Assembly: GCA_934636045.1 (NCBI GenBank)
Contig: CAKTZP010000094.1
Span: 1-8,214 of the forward strand
Reading direction: 5' to 3'
DNA: 8,214 bases
From: an uncultured Oscillospiraceae bacterium
GTDB taxonomy: Bacteria; Bacillota; Clostridia; Oscillospirales; Oscillospiraceae
The stretch's first letter is position 1. Each line of letters opens with the position of its first letter. This document shows positions 1-6,200 of this stretch, in pieces. The position numbers and the translations under genes were made by a program. Below the pieces are notes generated by a model. That model did not search any database, was not told the DNA's origin, and saw only the letters and a list, made by a program, of their open reading frames with translations.

Positions 1-136
1 TGCGCGTGAGGCCACGCCGAAGCGGAGCGATCCGCCGGGACGAAAGTTCGCCATTGCAGGGATGACCTGTGAGAAGGCAGGACGTGGGCGCAGGAGTTTT
101 ATCACTCCCTAACGCAAGTCAGAAGATCTGTATTAC
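1..136 (+). promoter_or_regulatory. Cobalamin (B12) riboswitch, 3' part of aptamer
   Basis: Conserved blocks of the cobalamin riboswitch appear in the right order. GCCATTG (consensus GCCACTG) is followed by a small CAGG/CCTG hairpin and TGAGAAGGC (consensus GGGAAGGC), at about 50-79. After a variable arm comes CGCAAGTCAGAAGATCTG at 113-130, matching the 3' signature AAGYCAGRAGAYCTG. The 5' blocks (the GGTGCC, GGGAA and GGTGAAAATCC regions) are not seen and would lie upstream of the window, so only the last half to two thirds of the aptamer is present. Known family role: the RNA binds coenzyme B12 and lowers expression of downstream B12 uptake or synthesis genes in cis. Identified by eye; a covariance-model score would settle it. 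Confidence 0.77.
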
Positions 137-154
137 TCGCGGCGAAAGCCGCGA
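137..154 (+). other. Stable GAAA-tetraloop hairpin after the aptamer
   Basis: TCGCGGC pairs perfectly with GCCGCGA around a GAAA loop, giving a 7-bp stem directly after the 3' signature of the aptamer. Its 3' arm (GCCGC, 148-152) can instead pair with GCGGC at 168-172, which is part of the antiterminator strand. The hairpin may therefore be the element that passes the state of the aptamer to the terminator. The pairing is visible; the switching role is inference. Confidence 0.6.
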
Positions 155-165
155 CTGTGTATTTG

Positions 166-218
166 CAGCGGCGAGCGATTTCCTGTTGCACCGGGCGAGA
201 AGCCCACGAACGCCGCTG
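166..218 (+). promoter_or_regulatory. Candidate antiterminator stem
   Basis: CAGCGGCG at 166-173 is the exact reverse complement of CGCCGCTG at 211-218, giving an 8-bp GC-rich stem. The enclosed loop holds a small GGGC/GCCC hairpin (193-205). The 3' arm overlaps the 5' arm of the terminator at 211-251, so the two structures exclude each other, as expected for a riboswitch that controls transcription termination. Confidence 0.55.
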
Positions 219-251
219 ATTTCATCTTGGAATCGGCGCATTTTGTTTTTT
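211..251 (+). terminator. Candidate riboswitch-controlled intrinsic terminator
   Basis: CGCCG (211-215) pairs with CGGCG (234-238), and ATTTC (219-223) pairs with GGAAT (229-233, one G-U pair) around an ATCTT loop. A 3-nt bulge (CTG) lies on the 5' side. The stem is followed by CATTTTG and six T (246-251), a good termination tract. With the antiterminator at 166-218 this forms a plausible off/on platform: B12-bound aptamer, terminator formed; B12-free, antiterminator formed and downstream genes transcribed. The direction of switching comes from the usual behaviour of the family. Confidence 0.6.
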
Positions 252-643
252 ACGGGACAACGTGCGCTATTTCGGGACGGAACCAGTTTTTCTTTGCGCT
301 TTCCATCTTATTTCCTTTCTGGTGCCCGGCCTGCGGGTATGCTCCGCAGGCCGGGACACCGCAAAAATTACCGACTCACCGGGCCTTTGCCCGGTTTCCT
401 ATGGCGAACCGCGCCGACAACTGAATAGCCACAACGGGAAAGAATACCTGCCTTTCCGGGGAAGTACGCGACAACGCAAGTGCCGAGCGTGCCAAGGGAG
501 GACAGACGCGGTCAGAAGTGGGCGCAGGAACCGATACCGGCAGCGTGGTGTGAACGAAAATGTATATTACGGTATTCGCCGTGAAAATCGGCGCAGCTTT
601 CTGCTTCCGGGCTGCGTCAGATCAAAACAGGAAGCGATGGACG
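252..643 (+). other. Structured untranslated leader, no gene recognised
   Basis: About 390 nt lie between the terminator and the ribosome binding site of gene 1. Reading frames here have no Shine-Dalgarno sequence and no protein-like composition, so I see no gene. Several hairpins are visible: 321-360 (listed separately), CCGGGC/GCCCGG with a CTTT loop at 378-395, GGAAAG/CTTTCC at 437-457 with AATACCTGC in the loop, and CGCCG/CGGCG at 577-593. Three words of the riboswitch recur: AACGCAAGT (473-481), GTCAGAAG (511-518) and GTGGGCGCAGGA (518-529). No convincing -35/-10 promoter pair was found. The leader may be a second, divergent regulatory RNA or only a long 5' UTR. Confidence 0.5.
321..360 (+). 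other. Long GC-rich hairpin in the leader
   Basis: CCCGGCCTGCGG (325-336) is a perfect reverse complement of CCGCAGGCCGGG (344-355) around a 7-nt GTATGCT loop. GGTG/CACC extends the stem to 16 bp with one bulged A at 356. No T tract follows (the next bases are GCAAAAATTACC), so it is not an ordinary intrinsic terminator. It could be an RNA stability element, an aptamer arm or a stem blocking upstream structures. Confidence 0.7.
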
Positions 644-650
644 AAAGGAG
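644..650 (+). promoter_or_regulatory. Ribosome binding site of gene 1
   Basis: AAAGGAG lies 9 nt before the ATG at 660 and fits the anti-Shine-Dalgarno sequence of Firmicutes. It supports this ATG, which is also where a complete signal peptide begins. Confidence 0.85.
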
Positions 651-659
651 CGAATCCAG

Positions 660-2408
660 ATGCAAACCAGAAAGATCGTAGCAGTGCTTCTGGCGGTCAT
701 CATGGTGCTGGGCCTGAGTATCAGTGCCTTTGCCGTGGATGACACCTACAGCAGCTACACCTTCACCGACCTCGGCCTGACGCTTCAGGTCTCCAATGGC
801 ACGGAAGGACTCAAAATCACCGGCAGCGGCTTGTCCGCAACTATTTCTCCGGACGGCAGCAACGAAATGCCGCAGTCCCTCTCGCTGATCTTCAGCAACA
901 GCGACGGCAGCGACTTTGACACCGCTTCCGTCACCGTCACTGCGGACCACGCCGCTATCTTTGGCTTCTACACCGAGGGGCAGCAGAATCCCAAGTACGG
1001 CTACGGTATTGTGGAGCTCAACGGCGACAGCACATCTCTGACCATCCGTCGCGGCGACAAGCAGTGCCTCGTCAACATCAACGCCCCGACCGCGCAGGTC
1101 GTAGGCACCGGCCTTGTGGCTTTCCTGCCCGCTCCCGGCCAGTTCGTGAATGAAGGCGCAACTGGCTCCGGCTGGGGCGGCCCGTTCACGGCCAGCGGCG
1201 CTTCCACCCTCAAGAACCTCGTCGAGGGCTATGTAACCACCGGTGTTTCTCTCGGTTCCTTTGGCGGCTATGCTGTTCTGGACTTTGGTGCGATCACCCG
1301 CGATGCCAGCGGCGCGTATGTGAGCGGCGGCATCTACAACGATCCGAACAATGCCTACGGTGTGGACTTCACTCTGTTCGGCAACGCCATGAGCACTTGG
1401 GCCGAACCGGGCTGCGTGCAGGTCTCTCAGGACGGCACCAATTGGTACACTCTGGCTGGCAGCCTGCATTATCAGACTCCCAGCACCACGGCTGGCGGCG
1501 CAATTTGGGAATACACCGCAGTTTATACGCACCCGGAGGAAGCCGAGAACACGACTGGTGTCGCTGTTCCCTACACTTCCACCTATAAGACCCGTCCCAC
1601 CAGCACGGCAACCACGGAAAGCGGCACGGTTGGCGTTAACAACTGGCATCGTCACAGCTATTTCCCACTGTATAACAACTACTTTGTGGCACTCAACAAC
1701 CGGACGGCTGCGCTGGATGGCCTGCTGAATCCGATCAGCGGTCTGACCATGACCGACTTCGGCGCTTATCAGGCAGAAACGTCTTCCAGCAGAGCTATGC
1801 TGACGCTCAACGGCGTGAGACTGGTAGCCCCCAAGACCACCAACGGCGGCAACTCCACCGCGCCGGACGATTATCTGTTCGGCTACTTTGACTGCCATCC
1901 CAACGGACTGCGCAGCGGCGCTCAGGTCAACCCGTACACCACGGGCCGTACCGGCAACGACAACAGCAACGGCGACCCGATGGACATCTCCTGGGCCGTT
2001 GAGGCAGACGGCACTCCGAAGTACCTTGATGCTGTCCGCTATGTCCGTGTCTACACCGGCGTGATGCAGATGAACGGCATCATGGGCGAAAGCTCTTCCG
2101 AGCTGCTCGGCTCTCATAAGGCTGTGACCAATGGTACTGGTGCTGCAAGCACTACTCCGACCGTAAAGGTAGGTACAAGTATTGTTGAAACGACCAATAT
2201 GGACGTTGCAACTAAGAAAGTATATAGTGCAACTACGAAAGTCACTGTTACATCCAGTGCAGAGAAAATCTTCGTAAATGGTGCACAGGTTGCCTCTGGA
2301 ACCGAAATGACGATTAGCACACCGACTAGCAGTACAAATTATGTGCAGATTATTACACAGAGTGGAACGGAATCTCCGTATATTACTCTGCTGAAAATCA
2401 CAAGATAA
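660..2408 (+). CDS. Exported cell-surface protein, uncharacterised family, putative B12-linked partner
   Basis: 582 residues. The start is set by AAAGGAG 9 nt upstream and by a typical signal peptide: Lys/Arg near the N-terminus, a hydrophobic core to about residue 22, and an A-F-A cleavage site at 23-25. The mature part is rich in Gly, Ser, Thr and Asn and reads as beta structure. Its core (about 190-480) carries SLGSFGGYAVLDFG (197-210), YGVDFTLFGNA (233-243), EPGCVQVSQDGTNWYTLAGS (249-268) and DISWAVEADGTPKYLDAVRY (442-461). From memory these resemble an unnamed 'cell surface protein' family found beside B12 transport genes; I cannot confirm this here. A small C-terminal beta domain (about 500-582, with KIFVNGAQV) may be Ig-like. 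No SLH, LPXTG, transmembrane tail or lipobox is seen, so it is probably secreted or held by a partner. It is first in a two-gene unit behind a cobalamin riboswitch. Codon use turns AT-rich from about residue 490. The export call is strong, the B12 link inferred. Confidence 0.88.
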   Translation: MQTRKIVAVLLAVIMVLGLSISAFAVDDTYSSYTFTDLGLTLQVSNGTEGLKITGSGLSATISPDGSNEMPQSLSLIFSNSDGSDFDTASVTVTADHAAIFGFYTEGQQNPKYGYGIVELNGDSTSLTIRRGDKQCLVNINAPTAQVVGTGLVAFLPAPGQFVNEGATGSGWGGPFTASGASTLKNLVEGYVTTGVSLGSFGGYAVLDFGAITRDASGAYVSGGIYNDPNNAYGVDFTLFGNAMSTWAEPGCVQVSQDGTNWYTLAGSLHYQTPSTTAGGAIWEYTAVYTHPEEAENTTGVAVPYTSTYKTRPTSTATTESGTVGVNNWHRHSYFPLYNNYFVALNNRTAALDGLLNPISGLTMTDFGAYQAETSSSRAMLTLNGVRLVAPKTTNGGNSTAPDDYLFGYFDCHPNGLRSGAQVNPYTTGRTGNDNSNGDPMDISWAVEADGTPKYLDAVRYVRVYTGVMQMNGIMGESSSELLGSHKAVTNGTGAASTTPTVKVGTSIVETTNMDVATKKVYSATTKVTVTSSAEKIFVNGAQVASGTEMTISTPTSSTNYVQIITQSGTESPYITLLKITR

Positions 2409-3240
2409 TAGGAGGATGTGGAGGCGGCTGGAAACAGCCGCCTCCATTTTTTACAGTGAAAGCAAAGAGAATATTATCTCTCCTCCTATGCGCTTCAATC
2501 ATATTTGGACTTTTTTCTGTTCAAGTACTTGCAGATGACGCTATCAAAATTGAGGTAAGCACGTCTAATAGCAAACATGCAGTGAGTGTAATAGGCACGG
2601 CTAACTTCGTGGAGGCAGAGACACCATTTACCCTTTATTACGTAAAAGTTCCGTATGGAACAACGAGAATCTCTGTGGTACATACTCAGGGATGGTTTAT
2701 TCCAGAAACGTGTTTTGGCTCATCCGTTAATGGTAACACTGTTACGCTGGATAATGTCGTTGATAATGCGACGCTTGAGGAAACAATTGAGGGGATGAGT
2801 GGCGATAATCTAATTAACGTTACAGTCCCGGCTGCAATTGCACATTCTAACGTCCAATCAGAATTTGTTTACTTTTCCAACGAAGATTATGAGGGAGCAC
2901 CACTAGATGTGCTTCTTGTGCAGGTGAGCACAGTAAATGAAAGCGGCGGAACGCTGACTGATGAACAAAAAGCACCGCTTTCAATTCTGCTCGACACTGT
3001 AAAAGATGGAAATACAAATTACTATTCAACCGTTGACCGATACAATGGGAAACTTTCTGATACGATCATTGACAAAAACAGCGGTTTCTGGAAACAGTTT
3101 ATCGCTGAAAAAGGTCCACGGGAAGAAGCTCAAAAAGTTCTTGAAACAGCAACGACAACCGATCAGATTGCCACTGCTGTTGCTGAACTCCGCGCAGCTA
3201 TCCAAAAACTAATTCCAACCGAGCTGGCCAACACCACACT
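2130..3240. other. Low-GC patch spanning the end of gene 1 and start of gene 2
   Basis: Base and codon use change abruptly. Hand counts of 60-nt rows give about 57% GC at 2041-2100, 37% at 2221-2280, 40% at 2521-2580 and 68% at 4321-4380. Inside the patch AT-ending codons (ATA, AGA, GTA, ACA, AAT) are frequent, while both flanks strongly prefer C- or G-ending codons. Both reading frames run through unbroken. The left edge lies between about 2110 and 2170; the right edge is more gradual, about 3180-3380. This suggests recombination with a related allele of different ancestry, or a chimeric assembly join. Confidence 0.65.
2420..2452 (+). terminator. Intrinsic terminator/attenuator between gene 1 and gene 2
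   Basis: GGAGGCGGCTG (2420-2430) and CAGCCGCCTCC (2435-2445) form a perfect 11-bp stem with a GAAA tetraloop, followed by A and six T (2447-2452). It begins 11 nt after the stop codon of gene 1, and its T tract ends 3 nt before the GTG start of gene 2. It should end most transcripts after gene 1. No promoter fits between it and gene 2, so gene 2 is probably made by read-through at a lower level. Confidence 0.9.
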
Positions 3241-6200
3241 ATTGTATGAAGCCGTCCAAGCTGCGACCATTACGGACAAGGATAGCTACACGCCGAAAAC
3301 GTGGGCTGCATACAGCAGTGCGAAAACAGAAGCGGAAGCCCTGTTGGCTACTATGTTCAAAGACGGTCAGCCGACCGAGGCCAACAAAGCCTCGGCCCAG
3401 CCTGATGTGGAAGCGGCGGCAGAGCGCCTTCGTAATGCACAGGCTGCTCTGGACGAGCGCAAGGGCGAGTACGGCAAATCGAAGGCTGAGTTCTATCATG
3501 CCGCGATCGAGTATCTCGCCGGGAAGTTCGACCCGGATCAGCTGAGCGGTTACACCGCGGAGAGCCTTTCCGCTCTGCGCACGGCCCGCGAGGCGGCGCT
3601 GGCGGCGGCAGAGGCCTATCCGGCCTATACCACCATCGGCAGCCACGAGCTGTTTATGCTGGGCAACGCGGAGGAAGCCTTCCGTCAGGCCTGCTATCAG
3701 CTGGTGGATTCCGGCGAGGAGCAGATCAGCGTGCGCTTCTCTGCCGTGGACGCGACCGGCGCTTATACGGGTAAGCACGAAAACAGCGCAAATACCACAA
3801 CGCTGACCCTTGCGGCCAACACCACTGTGGGCGCTGTGCTGGATCAGTTCGGGATCAGCACCTCGCTGACCTACAACGACAATTATCCGCTGGTATTCGT
3901 CAACGGCGACCTCTATTTCGGCGGCGCGGACGGCTATCTCGGCGTACAGTACCAGAACATCGTCCTGCACGATGGCGACGAGCTGACCGTGGTCCATTTC
4001 CGCCCGAAGATGGAGACCTATTCCAGCGGCGCTGGACAGTACCCCGCTCTGATGGACGATGTGCGCGACTGGTTCCGCTATTCCGTGATCTCCGCCCCGG
4101 AGACCGTCACGGCGGGCCAGCCCTTCACGATTACCGTCACGGCAGACGGCGCTCTGCCCCAGAACCGCACCGGCGCGGCCAGCCCGGTTTCCGGCGCTGC
4201 GGTCTATACCAGCGTGGCATTCACTGACAAGGCTGACGCGGCAGCTGCCGATGTGCGGACTCCGGCGTATGCCTCGACCGGCGCGGACGGCACGGCCCAG
4301 ATCACCCTCTATGCCGAGGGCTGGACTGCGGTCAACGCCTTCCGTCTGGACGACGAGGGCCGCTATACGGTCGGCCCCACGGTGCTGGTCTATGTGACCG
4401 CATCGGACGATCTGAGCGCCATCAAGACCCAGCTGCGCGAGGAGCTGGACGCGGTCTACTACGACGACAACTATCCCGAGAGCAGCTTCACACCAGAAAA
4501 CTGGACAAAGCTGACCGCTGCTTACAATGCTGGCGTTTCCGGCATTGAAGCGGCGGAGACCTCCGGTGCGGCCCGCGAAGCGCAGATGACGGCCCTGCAG
4601 ACCATCAAGCAGATGCAGCAGGAGGCAGATTCCAGCAACCGCGGAAATCTGGAAACCTTCCGCCAGTATCTGAACCGCCTGCCCGACGATACGACCAAGC
4701 TGGACGAGTCCTCCAAGGATGCGGTCGAGCGTCTGATCTCTGCCTATGAAAAAATGACAGAGTATCAGAAGGGCGAGCTGACAGCCAAAGAACAGGAAAA
4801 GTACGATGCCATCGCCGCGGCCTACGCAAAGGGCCTCGACAAGCCAGCCAGCTACAGCCTGAGCTTTGAGCAGAAATACGTCGGCATCCCCGAAGCCGAC
4901 CAGCAGGGTTTGGAGCGTATGATCGCATACCTGCAGGCCAACACCCCCACGGACGACAAGTATGGAGATGTTACGGGCAACCAGCAGCTTCAGCCGCTGT
5001 TCTCCTTTGCAAAGGATGGGCAGATCACGGAAGCAGTACCGCTGACCTACAACATCAAGGCCAGCGTCAGCCCGGATTACATTGCCTATCTGCTCTGCCG
5101 TGACGCTTCGATCAAGGCTGGTAGCCACAGCGGCCCCGGCGTGATCTATGGCGACGGCTGGAGCATTTCCGACGAAGAAGTCGGCGTGGATTTCGAGCAG
5201 ATGGGCAACACGGCGACGATGACCGGCAGCATGATCTACACGGTCAATGGCACCCGGTACGCCATCCGCAGCATCAGCGTGGAGGGCACGACCGTGCCCC
5301 TGACCAATGCCAACAGCAATACATGGCAGTACAAAACCGGCGGTCTGATCGACGTGACCGACTATAAGGGCAAGACGGATGTTCATATCAACTACAAGGT
5401 GCTGAATGCACTGGTTGATTTCCACATGCCCTATAACGACGTGAAGATCACCGTCACATGGGGGCCTGTCAGCGGCACTGAGGACGAGGTCAATGCTGCG
5501 CGCGAAAGCGCGCTGGCCGTCCTTGCAGCTGCTTATCAGCAGTACGATTCCGCATCTGAGCACTATGCAGCCATCACCGCTGCGTATCAGACCGGCGTGG
5601 ATGCCGTGAACACGGCTAAGACGGTCGCGGCTGTCACGGAAGCCCGTACCGCAGCCATTCAGGCCATGAAAACTGCCGCTGGCTCCGGCACGATCGGCAC
5701 GCCCATCGAGGGCTGGGGTTATGGCGACCGATTTGACGCAGGCCCGCAGGTCGGTACGGTTACAGTCAGCTTCGAGAATACGACCTATAACGACGGCTAC
5801 TTCTACAACAAGCAGAAAGAACCGTTCGTCCATCAGGAAGCGTATCCGCTCGGTGAAAACGACTCCATGATGACCGTCGCGCTGCGTGCGCTCGTGGACG
5901 AGTTCTCGTCCGCGACTTGGTACGGAAACGGCACCGGCTTCGGCCTGAGCTATCTGGCCGGAATCCAAGTGGACGACCATAAGCTGGCCGCCTTTGACGG
6001 CGGCAGCGAGTCCGGCTGGATGGGCACGCTCAACGACTGGTTCACCAATGAAGGCTTTGATGCGTTCACTGTGGAAAACGGTAAGCTGGGCGACGGCGAC
6101 TATATCCGCATTATGTATACCACCACCGGCTATGGCGAGGACCTCGGCGGTACATGGTATAACTCCTATACCACGCTGGACAGCCTCGACGTAGAGGGCG

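Noticed and set aside
419..452. A complete second cobalamin riboswitch
   Set aside because: Words similar to cobalamin blocks are present, but the spacing is too short and the essential GGGAA and GGTGAAAATCC blocks were not found, so I do not call it; it is kept only as a lead.
562..567. TATATT as a -10 promoter element for gene 1
   Set aside because: No acceptable -35 hexamer lies 16-18 nt upstream, so it is a chance match on present evidence.
69..742. Small + strand open frames in the leader (69-428, 227-424, 262-681, 560-742)
   Set aside because: They run through the riboswitch, terminator and hairpins, lack Shine-Dalgarno sequences and give Arg/Ser/Cys-rich products typical of non-coding GC-rich DNA; the last overlaps the true start of gene 1.
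567..2447. Long antisense open frame (626 codons, - strand)
   Set aside because: Opposite gene 1, which has a proper ribosome binding site, signal peptide and conserved motifs. The antisense protein is low-complexity and has no recognisable feature.
2480..2492. Lipobox in gene 2 (LLLC, Cys at residue 12)
   Set aside because: The residue before Cys is Leu, not Gly/Ala/Ser, and the Cys is followed by more hydrophobic core and a normal V-L-A cleavage site, so a Sec type I signal fits better.
3006..3545. Small + frames within gene 2 (3006-3212, 3246-3545)
   Set aside because: They are out of frame with gene 2, have no ribosome binding site, and the Lys/Arg-rich composition is that of frame-shifted reading.
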